A DNA stretch of 64,000 bases, taken from positions 248,001 to 312,000 of the forward strand of contig NZ_JAGEOJ010000002.1 of assembly GCF_017573505.1 (NCBI RefSeq). The letters are read 5' to 3'. The position numbers were made by a program, and so were the translations under genes. Shown in pieces: positions 27,727 to 35,364 of the stretch. Each line of letters begins with the position of its first letter. Positions within the stretch are counted from its first letter, which is position 1. The notes under the pieces were generated by a model. The model was not told the DNA's origin. It saw only the letters and a list, made by a program, of their open reading frames with translations, and ran no database searches. This DNA comes from Actinomadura barringtoniae (GTDB taxonomy: Bacteria; Actinomycetota; Actinomycetes; Streptosporangiales; Streptosporangiaceae).

Positions 27727-29853
27727 ATGAAGGAATCCGAGAATCCCCGTACGGACGGGGCTCTGGCGGGGCTGGCCCGTTTCTGCCACCGGCGGCGCCG
27801 GCTGGTCCTGCTGCTGTGGGTCGCGGGCGTGCTCGCCGTGGCGTTCGCCGGCTTCGGCTACGGCGCCGCCTCCGACAACGACTTCTCCGGCGGAGACTCC
27901 GGCTCCGCCCACGCCCAGCGCCTGATCGAGAAACATTTCCCCGAACGGCAGGGCGACACCCTCACCCTCGCCATCAAGGCGGACAAGGGCATCGACGACC
28001 CCGCCGCCCGGCAGAAGATCGAGAAGGTCGTCGCCGACCTGGACGCCTCGCCCATCACCGGCCCGGTCGCCTCGCCCTACCAGGACAAGGACCTGGTGAC
28101 GGCGGACCGGCGCATCGCCCGTACGACCATCCCGCTGACCGACAAGGACCCGAAGAACTCCGCGGTCAAGCCGCTGGTGAACACGGTCAAGGACGCCTCG
28201 GGCGGCGGCGTCACGCTCGGCCTCGCCGGTGACCTGGCGGAGAAGGCCGAGGTCCCCCAGCAGGGACCGGCCGAGGGCGTCGGCGTCCTGGCCGCGGCCG
28301 TCATCCTGTTCATCGCGTTCGGGTCACTCGTGGCGACCGGCCTGCCGATCGTGACCGCGCTGATGGCGATCGTCGGGGGCATCGCTCTCACCAAGCTGGT
28401 GGGCTACATCTTCCCCTCGCCCGACTTCACCGTGATCGTCGCCGCGTTGATCGGGCTCGGCGTCGGCATCGACTACGCGCTGTTCATCGTGACCCGCTTC
28501 AAGGAGGGCCTCCAGAACGGCGAGGACCCCGAGCACGCCACCGTCACCGCCATCACGACCGCGGGCCGCGCCGTTCTCTTCGCCGGAACGACCGTGGTCA
28601 TCGCCCTGTTCGGCCTGATCGCCATGAACCAGCGCCTGATGACCGGCGTGGCGATCGCCGCCTCGATCACGGTCCTCATAACAATGATCGCCGCAGTCAC
28701 GCTGCTCCCCGCGTTCCTGGGCTTCACCGGCCACAGGATCAACAGCCTCCGCCTGCCCCGCCGCCGCAACGGCGCCGTCCCCTCCCTCGAACGCCGCACC
28801 CTCGCCGAACGCTGGGCCGGAGCCGTTCACCGCAGGCCATGGGCAGCCGCCGTCCTAGCCACCACAGGCCTGCTGATCCTCGCCGCCCCAACCCTCTCGA
28901 TGCGCCTGAGCCTCCCCGACGCCAGCGTTCAACCCCACGACCGGAGCAGCTACGTCGCGCACACGATCCTGTCCGAGGGCTTCGGCCCCGGCTACGGCGC
29001 GCCCCTGATCTTCACCGCCCAGAACACCGACCTGCGTCCCGTGATCCAGTCGGTCGCCAAGACCAACGGCATCGCCCACGTGACACCGCCCCAGATGAGC
29101 CGCGACGGCCAGGCCGCCACCTTCATGGCGTTCCCCACCACCGGCTACCAGGACAAGGCGACCCCCGACCTGGTCCACCGGCTCCGCGCCGACGTACTGC
29201 CCAAGAACGTCTACGTAGGCGGCCCGAACGCCGTCACCATCGACTTCTCCGACGACATCGGCTCGCGCCTGCCCCTGATGATCGCCATCGTCATCGCGAT
29301 GTCCCTGGTCCTCCTGATCGCCCTGGTCCGCTCGGTCACCATCGCGATCCAGGCCGCCGTCCTCAACCTGCTCTCCATCGGCGCCGCCTACGGCGTACTG
29401 GTGGCGATCGTCCAATGGGGATGGCTGGGCCACGCGCTCGGCTTCACAACGACCATGCCGGTCACCACCTGGGTGCCGATGATGATGTTCCCGCTCCTGT
29501 TCGGCCTGTCCATGGACTACGAGGTCTTCCTGATCTCCCGCGTCCGTGAGGAGTACGAACGCACCGGCGACACCAGAACGGCCGTCACCCGAGGCATGGC
29601 ACGTACCGCCAAGGTCATCACGGCCGCCGCCGCCATCATGGTCGCCGTCTTCACGACGTCCCTGCTGGGCCCCGACGTCGCCGTCAAGCAGATCGGCCTG
29701 GGCATGGCCGTCGCCGTCCTCATCGACGCCACCATCGTCCGCATGATCCTGGTCCCGGCCGTCATGGAACTCTGCGGCAAGGCCAACTGGTGGATGCCCG
29801 GCCGCCGTCAACCGAAGACCGCACCCCTGCCGAAGGTCAGCGCAAACGCTTGA
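27727..29853 (+). CDS. MMPL/RND-family exporter
   Basis: A 708-residue transporter of the same plan as the one at 20100. LGVGIDYALFIVTRFKEGLQ and FGLSMDYEVFLISRVREEYE carry the two Asp-Tyr signatures, and two extracellular domains follow helices 1 and 7. ATG 27727 (MKESENPRTD) fits the family start, a short cytoplasmic segment before RRRRLVLLLWVAGVLAV. It is divergent from the NarL-type kinase/regulator pair and so probably controlled by it. The cargo is unknown; lipids, antibiotics or dyes are typical of the family. Confidence 0.9.
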   Translation: MKESENPRTDGALAGLARFCHRRRRLVLLLWVAGVLAVAFAGFGYGAASDNDFSGGDSGSAHAQRLIEKHFPERQGDTLTLAIKADKGIDDPAARQKIEKVVADLDASPITGPVASPYQDKDLVTADRRIARTTIPLTDKDPKNSAVKPLVNTVKDASGGGVTLGLAGDLAEKAEVPQQGPAEGVGVLAAAVILFIAFGSLVATGLPIVTALMAIVGGIALTKLVGYIFPSPDFTVIVAALIGLGVGIDYALFIVTRFKEGLQNGEDPEHATVTAITTAGRAVLFAGTTVVIALFGLIAMNQRLMTGVAIAASITVLITMIAAVTLLPAFLGFTGHRINSLRLPRRRNGAVPSLERRTLAERWAGAVHRRPWAAAVLATTGLLILAAPTLSMRLSLPDASVQPHDRSSYVAHTILSEGFGPGYGAPLIFTAQNTDLRPVIQSVAKTNGIAHVTPPQMSRDGQAATFMAFPTTGYQDKATPDLVHRLRADVLPKNVYVGGPNAVTIDFSDDIGSRLPLMIAIVIAMSLVLLIALVRSVTIAIQAAVLNLLSIGAAYGVLVAIVQWGWLGHALGFTTTMPVTTWVPMMMFPLLFGLSMDYEVFLISRVREEYERTGDTRTAVTRGMARTAKVITAAAAIMVAVFTTSLLGPDVAVKQIGLGMAVAVLIDATIVRMILVPAVMELCGKANWWMPGRRQPKTAPLPKVSANA

Positions 29854-30031
29854 TCGCCCCGGTCAACGCCCGGAAGTCGGCCACGCTGACCGCCAGCCGT
29901 GGCCCTTCCGGGTCCTTACTGTCCCGAATACCGATGAAACTCTGGAGATCAGCAACCTCGACGCAGGTACTGTCTGCCTCTCCGCTGCTGTAACTGCTCT
30001 TGCGCCACTGAACGGGGGGAACGTCGTTCAC
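29837..30031 (-). CDS. DUF397 protein
   Basis: A 64-residue DUF397 protein: VQWRKSSYSSGEADSTCVEVA, then GIRDSKDPEGPRLAVSVADFRALTGAIK. DUF397 proteins are small partners of XRE regulators in actinobacteria; the BldB-like subgroup affects development, and some pairs may act as antitoxin-like or signalling modules. The start GTG 30031 overlaps the XRE gene stop (GTGA). Its 3' end overlaps the MMPL gene end by 17 bases on the opposite strand. Confidence 0.85.
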   Translation of the reverse strand: MNDVPPVQWRKSSYSSGEADSTCVEVADLQSFIGIRDSKDPEGPRLAVSVADFRALTGAIKRLR

Positions 30032-30840
30032 AGGCTCTCCAACTCCTGACGGATTCGCGCCTCCGATGGTCCAAACGAAAGCGCCTCGCCCTTGATCTCT
30101 TCCCACCGTACTGCAAGGCGCTGCAGGCGCTCGGGGATCTGAATCATGGTTCCGTTGCCCCCGGTGGCGTCGACGTAGCCGAGTGACCCTCCTTCTGGAA
30201 AATCCAGAAGCGTGAACGGGCTCGGCACATGGACGGGCGCGCCCCACGGAACGATTTGCACGGAGACATTCGGCTTCTCGTTGAACTCCAGGAGCCTCGC
30301 AAGCTGTGCCTTCATGATCTCCGGACTGCCCACCGGGTTGCGGATCGCGGTTTCCGAGAGCAGGACGAAGATGCGAGGCGGCTCGTCCCGGTCGAGGATC
30401 TTCTGGCGGCTCATCCGCGAAGCAACGTCGTGTTCGAGGTCATCCGGTGGTGAAAAGCCGCGCAGAATCTCTCGCGCATAGTCCTCGTGCTGAAAGAGAC
30501 CAGGCACGTAGAGCGGGTCGTACATGCGAATGTGAGACGCCCGGTCCTCTTCCTTCACGTACTGGACGTACTGCGGCGAGAGCTCCAACTCGGAGATGAC
30601 GAGAGGATGCAGTCCCGCGAAGAATTCGTCCAGATTATAGAGATCATCGAGGCCCTCTGAGACGTCCATTGTGGGGACTCGGCGGCAGTTCTCGTAATGG
30701 CCGTAGAGCTGCGGCGAGACGGTGACGTGGCGGGCCACTTCCTCTTGCTTGAGACCGGCCTTGGTGCGTTCTCGGCGCATGCGGAGCGCGTAATAGCCGA
30801 ACGGCGACTTGGTGGGGTCGGGGGTTTGTCGATCGGGCAT
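30028..30840 (-). CDS. XRE-family regulator with DUF5753 (Scr1-like) domain
   Basis: A 270-residue protein. The helix-turn-helix (residues 16-62) is YYALRMRRERTKAGLKQEEVARHVTVSPQLYGHYENCRRVP. The remainder is the DUF5753 effector domain (YDPLYVPGLFQHEDYAREIL, SRQKILDRDEPPRIFVLLSE, VSVQIVPWGAPVHVPSPFTLL). It forms the common actinobacterial unit with the DUF397 gene downstream and the ATP-binding anti-sigma-type gene divergently upstream. Such modules are regulatory; their ligand is unknown. Confidence 0.9.
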   Translation of the reverse strand: MPDRQTPDPTKSPFGYYALRMRRERTKAGLKQEEVARHVTVSPQLYGHYENCRRVPTMDVSEGLDDLYNLDEFFAGLHPLVISELELSPQYVQYVKEEDRASHIRMYDPLYVPGLFQHEDYAREILRGFSPPDDLEHDVASRMSRQKILDRDEPPRIFVLLSETAIRNPVGSPEIMKAQLARLLEFNEKPNVSVQIVPWGAPVHVPSPFTLLDFPEGGSLGYVDATGGNGTMIQIPERLQRLAVRWEEIKGEALSFGPSEARIRQELESL

Positions 30841-30949
30841 CGGGGGGCCTCCGTTCAGCGTGGAGTGCGGAACCTGTGGCAGAGCGTAGGCCGATCACAC
30901 GACGATGTCAGGAGATCACCCAAAGCGACGACGGGGCGGGGACCGAGAC

Positions 30950-31213
30950 ATGATCGTGGACCCGGCCGAGCGGCCCGAGCTGCTCGCCTGGCTGGCCATC
31001 GAGCTGGAGCCGCACGGGCTCCGCCCCAAGATCGTCGGCCCGTGTTCGGGGCCGGTGCTGCGGGTGATCACCCGGCGGTCCGACCGCGTCCGGTTCATCG
31101 CGTGCGTGCCCGCGCCGCAGGAACGGACCTGGGCGTGGGTGTGGCCGTTCGGGTGGGCGCTGGTCACCGACCCGCGCGCCATCGCGATGATCGTGGAGGC
31201 AATGGACGCATGA
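30950..31213 (+). CDS. Small conserved protein preceding an anti-sigma ATPase gene
   Basis: An 87-residue protein from ATG 30950 (102 from ATG 30905). It has ELLAWLAIELEPHGLRPKIV, then LRVITRRSDRVRFIACVPAP and WAWVWPFGWALVTD, a Trp-rich run. I know proteins of this kind only as neighbours of ATP-binding and XRE/DUF397 genes, and cannot assign a function. Its last codons overlap the start of the ATPase gene (ATGATG), so the two are coupled. Confidence 0.6.
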   Translation: MIVDPAERPELLAWLAIELEPHGLRPKIVGPCSGPVLRVITRRSDRVRFIACVPAPQERTWAWVWPFGWALVTDPRAIAMIVEAMDA

Positions 31214-31827
31214 TGACCTGGACCGTGCTCGGCTCGGCGAGACTGCCGGCCGTCCCCCTGAGCGTGGCCGCCGCGCGCCGGTTCGCCGCGGGGCTGGTCC
31301 CCGGCGACGACACGCTGATCCTGCTGGTCAGCGAGTTGGCGACCAACAGCGTGACGCATTCGGACTCGCGGCACGGCGGCGAGTTCACGCTGACGCTGTA
31401 CGACGTCGGCGGCGGCACGATCCGTACCGAGGTGGTGGACGCCGGGGGCTCCACGCTGCCCAGCCGGTGCGAGACCGACGAGCTGTCGACGTGCGGGCGA
31501 GGGATGATCCTCATCGAGGATCTGGCCGCACGTTCGGGGTTCTTCGTCGACGACGCGGGGGGGGCTCCATACGTGGTTCGAGCTGTGATCAACCGGCGGT
31601 CGCGTCCGGGCGTTGCGGCGGGCACTCGCCGCCGGGTTTCGTCGCCAGTTCGTAGTGCCACATCTCGTTGGCGTAGGTCTGACAGAGCCCGAACGCGGCG
31701 CCGTGCCGGCCGAGCCAGCTGTCGGCGTCGGTCGGTCCGATGTCGACGGCTCGGCCTTTCACGTGAGCGGATTTCTCCGGGCTCAGAACGAAACGCTTTG
31801 CCTCTTCTCGGCTTCCGTATCGGGTGA
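31210..31827 (+). CDS. ATP-binding anti-sigma-regulator-type protein (HATPase_c_2) with probable 3' frameshift
   Basis: The N-terminal 115 residues are a GHKL ATPase of the RsbW/SpoIIAB-like group: SVAAARRFAAGL, N-box LLVSELATNSVTHS, VVDAGGS and GRGMILIEDLAARSGF. These proteins bind and regulate sigma factors or anti-anti-sigma factors in the cytoplasm. After a run of eight G (31557-31564) the frame runs on for about 90 Arg/Ser-rich residues antisense to the VanY gene, which is not family-like. With one G fewer it would end DDAGGLHTWFEL and stop at 31588, the family's usual ending, abutting the convergent VanY stop at 31589. The natural gene end is probably 31588. Confidence 0.75.
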   Translation: MMTWTVLGSARLPAVPLSVAAARRFAAGLVPGDDTLILLVSELATNSVTHSDSRHGGEFTLTLYDVGGGTIRTEVVDAGGSTLPSRCETDELSTCGRGMILIEDLAARSGFFVDDAGGAPYVVRAVINRRSRPGVAAGTRRRVSSPVRSATSRWRRSDRARTRRRAGRASCRRRSVRCRRLGLSRERISPGSERNALPLLGFRIG

Positions 31828-32137
31828 CGGCCTGCTCCATCAACTCGCGCTGATACCTCTCGCTGCGCCATCCGGAGTTGACGACGAAATGAACGCCATC
31901 GCGTTCGGCGTGGGTGGCCGCCTTCTGAAGGGCGGCCAGGAGCGCCTTGTTGAGGTTGCGGATCGCCGGGTGGTTCACGTCAAAAGGCGTCGGCTTGTGC
32001 GCGTCGTCTATGCGTCCGTCGTCCTGAGCGGTGGACGCGCTGGGAAACGTTGAGGCGCCCGTGGAACTCATCGAGCAGGCCGTGAGCGCCAGCCCTGCGG
32101 CAACGGTCAATGCGGGAACGAAGCTGCGTGATCTCAT
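31589..32137 (-). CDS. VanY-like D-alanyl-D-alanine carboxypeptidase lipoprotein (M15B)
   Basis: A 182-residue lipoprotein. The signal MRSRSFVPALTVAAGLALTAC ends in lipobox L-T-A-C. The mature domain has VNSGWRSERYQRELMEQA, SAHVKGRAVDIG (S-x-H-x-x-G-x-A-x-D zinc site) and ANEMWHYEL (catalytic Glu and last His ligand), the full M15B set. It should trim the terminal D-Ala from peptidoglycan stem peptides outside the cell. It diverges, across 88 bases with a dyad, from an OmpR/HisKA pair, an arrangement similar in content to van regulons. Glycopeptide resistance is not shown: no vanHAX genes are present. Confidence 0.85.
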   Translation of the reverse strand: MRSRSFVPALTVAAGLALTACSMSSTGASTFPSASTAQDDGRIDDAHKPTPFDVNHPAIRNLNKALLAALQKAATHAERDGVHFVVNSGWRSERYQRELMEQAVTRYGSREEAKRFVLSPEKSAHVKGRAVDIGPTDADSWLGRHGAAFGLCQTYANEMWHYELATKPGGECPPQRPDATAG

Positions 32138-32171
32138 GGCCTCTAATGCACCGCAGGCGATGTTGCGAGGC

Positions 32172-32191
32172 CGTATGGATTTCCGCATACG
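32172..32191. promoter_or_regulatory. Dyad in the VanY/response-regulator intergenic region
   Basis: CGTATG-GATTTCCG-CATACG, 6-base perfect arms with an 8-base spacer, midway between the VanY start (32137) and the OmpR-type start (32226). It is A/T-richer than its surroundings. A plausible binding site for the adjacent response regulator, controlling both directions. Confidence 0.45.
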
Positions 32192-32225
32192 TTTTCGATA
32201 TAGAACCCCGCATAACATGAATCCC

Positions 32226-32888
32226 ATGCGGGTGCTCATCGTCGAGGACGAGATCTATATGGCGGAGGCGATCCAGGCGGGGCTGCGCCTGGAGGCGATC
32301 GCCGCCGACATCGCGGGCGACGGCGACGCCGCGCTCGAACGCCTCGGTGTCACCGGCTACGACGTGGTCGTGCTCGACCGCGACCTCCCCGGCGTGCACG
32401 GCGACGAGGTCTGCCGAACGATCGTCGCCCGAGGCCTCGGCTGCCGCGTCCTCATGCTCACCGCCGCGGGCGACCTCGCCGACAAGATCACCGGCTTCGA
32501 GCTCGGCGCGGACGACTACCTGACCAAGCCGTTCGACCTCCCCGAACTGGTCGTCCGCCTGCGTTCGCTGGCCCGCCGTCCCGCGCAGGGCGCTCCGCCG
32601 GTGCTGGAGCACGCGGGGATCACCCTCGACCCGTTCCGCCGCGAGGTCTACCGCGCGGGCCGGCACGTCTCGCTCAGCCGCAAGCAGTTCGCCGTCCTGG
32701 AGATCCTCATGACCGCCCGCGGCGGCGTGGTCAGCGCCGAGACCCTGCTGGAACGGGCCTGGGACGAGAACGCCGACCCGTTCACCAACGCCATCCGGAT
32801 CACGATCTCGGCCCTGCGCAGCCGCCTCGGCGCCCCGGCTGTGATCCACACCGTTCCCGGCGTCGGCTACCGGCTGGACGCGCGATGA
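32226..32888 (+). CDS. OmpR-family response regulator
   Basis: A 220-residue regulator: receiver domain with VLIVEDEIYMAEA, Asp in DVVVLDRDLPGVHGDEV, VLMLTAAGDL and Lys in GADDYLTKPF; then an OmpR winged helix (LSRKQFAVLEILMTARGGVV ... ITISALRSRLG ... VPGVGYRLDAR). ATG 32226 is preferred for its standard MRVLIVEDE start, with an in-frame ATG at 32217. It overlaps the kinase gene by 4 bases. Confidence 0.92.
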   Translation: MRVLIVEDEIYMAEAIQAGLRLEAIAADIAGDGDAALERLGVTGYDVVVLDRDLPGVHGDEVCRTIVARGLGCRVLMLTAAGDLADKITGFELGADDYLTKPFDLPELVVRLRSLARRPAQGAPPVLEHAGITLDPFRREVYRAGRHVSLSRKQFAVLEILMTARGGVVSAETLLERAWDENADPFTNAIRITISALRSRLGAPAVIHTVPGVGYRLDAR

Positions 32889-33967
32889 CCGCCCGCCTGC
32901 GCCTCACCCTCAGCTACGCCCTCTTCGCCGTCCTCACCGGCGCGGTCATGCTCGCGATCATCTACCTGGCGATGCGCTGGGTGCCGAACTACCCGCTGAC
33001 CGCCGCCAACCCGCGCGACACCTCGCCCGCGCCGTCCCGGCAGGAGATCCTCGACACCCTCCTGCGCATCTCGGGCTACGCGCTCGGCGCGCTCGCGGTG
33101 ATCGGGCTGGCGGGCGGCTGGATCATCGCGGGGCGCGTGCTCAGCCCGTTGAAGCAGCTGAACGAGGCCGCCCGCATCGCCGCCGAGGGCTCGCTCGGCC
33201 ACCGCATCGCCATGACCGGCCGCCGCGACGAGTTCACCGACCTCGCCGACACCTTCGACGCGATGCTCGACCGGCTCCAGCGCTCGTTCGAACGCCAGCA
33301 GCGCTTCGCCGCCAACGCCTCCCACGAGCTGCGCACCCCGCTGTCGATCACCCGCACGATGCTGGACGTCGCGGTCGCCGATCCCGGGGGCCAGGACTAT
33401 GGGCGCCTGACGTCCCGCCTCCAGAAGACCAACCAGCGTTCCATCGAGATCGTCGAGGCGCTGCTCCAGCTGTCCGCCCTGGGCCGTACGCCTTTGTCCC
33501 TGGAGCCGACCGACTTGGCCGAGGTGACCGCTGAGGCCCTGGAAACGGTGCGCAAAGAGGCCGAGACCCGGGAAATCACCATCTCCGCAGACCTCGCCCC
33601 CGCCCCAGTCCTAGGTGACCCCGCCCTCCTTCGCCAACTGGCGCTCAACCTGCTGGAGAACGCCCTACGCCACAACGTGCCAGGCGGCGCAGTAACAGTC
33701 TCGGTCGCCCCATCCCGCCTGACCGTGAGCAATACCGGCCCGCTGATCCCGCCGGACGCCGTCGACGTCTACTTGGAGCCGTTCGCCCGAGGCAAGGCCC
33801 GCACCGCAGGCGGCGGGCACGGCCTAGGCCTCACTTTGGTCGCCGACATCATTCAGGCCCACCAAGGCCGTCTGCGCCTGGCCCCCAACCCGACCGGCGG
33901 CCTAACCGCCGAGGCGGCGCTCATGGGAGTAGAGGCGATTCGCGAGCCCATCGAGCATCGCCCGTAG
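32885..33967 (+). CDS. HisKA sensor histidine kinase
   Basis: A 360-residue kinase with two membrane helices (LSYALFAVLTGAVMLAIIYL and YALGALAVIGLAGGWIIAG) enclosing a short extracellular loop of about 40 residues. A HAMP linker follows, then His in FAANASHELRTPLSITRTML, the N-box LNLLENALRHN and G-box GGGHGLGLTLVADI. The short loop suggests sensing in or near the membrane. Its end overlaps the convergent TetR gene by 66 bases. Confidence 0.92.
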   Translation: MTARLRLTLSYALFAVLTGAVMLAIIYLAMRWVPNYPLTAANPRDTSPAPSRQEILDTLLRISGYALGALAVIGLAGGWIIAGRVLSPLKQLNEAARIAAEGSLGHRIAMTGRRDEFTDLADTFDAMLDRLQRSFERQQRFAANASHELRTPLSITRTMLDVAVADPGGQDYGRLTSRLQKTNQRSIEIVEALLQLSALGRTPLSLEPTDLAEVTAEALETVRKEAETREITISADLAPAPVLGDPALLRQLALNLLENALRHNVPGGAVTVSVAPSRLTVSNTGPLIPPDAVDVYLEPFARGKARTAGGGHGLGLTLVADIIQAHQGRLRLAPNPTGGLTAEAALMGVEAIREPIEHRP

Positions 33968-34597
33968 CCCCAGTTCGAAGCTGTCCTCTGGCGCCGCGCC
34001 GTACTCCTCGGCCGCAGGGCCGTCCAGCCTTTCCCGCAGCCGGGGGAACTCCATCGCCACCTCGCGCGCCTTGGCCATCGTCTCCCCGAGGCTCTTTTCG
34101 GCGTCGTTCCCCGCCCGGGTGAGCTTCCGGCTCAGAGCCGCGTTGGCCGACTCCCCCACCGCGTTCCCGAGCACGTACATGAACGTGGCCGCGGAGGCCT
34201 GATCGGCCTCGGCCCCCGAGAACCCCGCCGCCTCGTACACCCACAGGCTGTGGTCATCGTGCCGGGCCTTGCCCGGTCCGTAGGAGACCTGCGAGGCGAT
34301 CGCCTGCACCACCCACGGATGCCGCTTGAACATCGCCAGCAGGCTGGTCGCCATCACCGCGGCGGCCTCTCGCCACCCCACGGCCTCCACGTCGGGCAAC
34401 GCGATCTCGTTCCACACCTGATCGCTGGCCAGCCGCAGCAGGTTGTCCTTGCTCTTCACATGCCAGTAGACGGCCGTGGCCGCCGAGTCGAGCCGCTGCC
34501 CCAAGGCCCGCATGTTGAGCCCCTCAAGCCCCTCCGCATCCAGCAGCTCAATGGCGGTCCCGACGATCTGGTCCTTGGTCAACGTGTCCCGTGGCAT
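33902..34597 (-). CDS. TetR-family regulator (TetR_C type)
   Basis: A 231-residue TetR protein: LTKDQIVGTAIELLDAEGLEGLNMRALGQRLDSAATAVYWHVKSKDNLLRLASD is the DNA-binding domain of the tetracycline-repressor-like branch, followed by a helical ligand domain. ATG 34597 begins MPRDTLTKDQ; further upstream residues fall in the operator. It faces the membrane gene at 34701 across three 17-bp palindromes, of which the first lies within its own 5' leader, so it should be autoregulated. Confidence 0.88.
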   Translation of the reverse strand: MPRDTLTKDQIVGTAIELLDAEGLEGLNMRALGQRLDSAATAVYWHVKSKDNLLRLASDQVWNEIALPDVEAVGWREAAAVMATSLLAMFKRHPWVVQAIASQVSYGPGKARHDDHSLWVYEAAGFSGAEADQASAATFMYVLGNAVGESANAALSRKLTRAGNDAEKSLGETMAKAREVAMEFPRLRERLDGPAAEEYGAAPEDSFELGLRAMLDGLANRLYSHERRLGG

Positions 34598-34610
34598 GCC
34601 GGCCACCCTA

Positions 34611-34684
34611 CTTGCACAAAGTTCAAGAAACCACTTGCACAAAGTTCAAGTGATCACCTAATCTTCACTTGAACAAAGTACAAG
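34611..34684. promoter_or_regulatory. Three TetR operators, CTTGnACnnnGTnCAAG
   Basis: Copies at 34611-34627 and 34634-34650 (both CTTGCACAAAGTTCAAG) and at 34668-34684 (CTTGAACAAAGTACAAG). Arms of 7 bases flank 3 bases. They occupy the whole divergent region between the TetR gene and the gene at 34701. The same palindrome, arms identical, occurs twice more inside the next gene but one. Confidence 0.8.
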
Positions 34685-34700
34685 TCACCGGAGGAACCCC

Positions 34701-35222
34701 ATGTACGTCATCGCCGCCACCGCCCAACTGCTGGTCGCCGCCTCGTTCCTGAGCATCCCCGCACTCCGCCACCGCTTCGGCGCCTCCACCGCCAAGGCCA
34801 ACGCCGAGGCCGAACTGACCCGCCAGGGCTTCCCGACCACGGTCCTCGCCGAGAACAAGCTCACCTTCGACGCCTCCGGCCACGAAACAGCCGTCCCCGC
34901 CACCGTCGCAGCCCTCATGATCATCGCCGCGGCGTTCAACCTCATCGACCCGCACTGGGGCCAGCTCCTGACCTGGGTCTTCTCCTCCCTGATCCTGCTC
35001 GGCAACGCCCTGATCCTCTGGAGCCAGCTCACCGCCGTTCAGTCCGTAGAGAAGGCCTTCCAGCGCAAGGGCGACCCCACCCTCCAGCGCATCGACGTCC
35101 GCGCCCTCCTCAAGGCCGCCGAGAGCGGCTTCCCCACCTGGACCCCCACCCTCCAAAAGGCCCGCCACACCACCGTCTTCGCCGCCTCCCTCATCGCCCT
35201 CCTCACCGTCACCTTCGCCTGA
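34701..35222 (+). CDS. Small integral membrane protein under TetR control
   Basis: A 173-residue protein with about four hydrophobic helices (VIAATAQLLVAASFLSIPAL, AVPATVAALMIIAAAFNLI, LLTWVFSSLILLGNALILW, TTVFAASLIALLTVTFA). I do not recognise the family. GGAGG precedes the ATG by a good distance. It is the first gene controlled by the three palindromes and is probably the TetR protein's main target; transport or ligand sensing would fit but is not shown. Confidence 0.7.
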   Translation: MYVIAATAQLLVAASFLSIPALRHRFGASTAKANAEAELTRQGFPTTVLAENKLTFDASGHETAVPATVAALMIIAAAFNLIDPHWGQLLTWVFSSLILLGNALILWSQLTAVQSVEKAFQRKGDPTLQRIDVRALLKAAESGFPTWTPTLQKARHTTVFAASLIALLTVTFA

Positions 35223-35335
35223 CCCACCCCCGCCCCCGAACGCCGGAGGCAAGGCGTGCTTCCACGAATCCAGCTGGGCGGAGCGGTCTTGACATCGGGT
35301 GGATTTCGGCGAAGCACCTCTGGTGTCCTCGATCT

Positions 35336-35351
35336 ATCAAATGGGGTTGAT
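35336..35351 (+). promoter_or_regulatory. ArsR-type operator
   Basis: ATCAA-ATGGGG-TTGAT, a 5-base dyad of the ATCAA/TTGAT type bound by ArsR/SmtB repressors, lies 13 bases before the ATG of the ArsR-ArsC gene. It indicates autorepression. Confidence 0.55.
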
Positions 35352-35364
35352 GTATTGTCGGGTT

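Noticed and set aside
31589..33967. Vancomycin-resistance cluster
   Set aside because: VanY-like and two-component genes occur, but no vanH, vanA or vanX is present.
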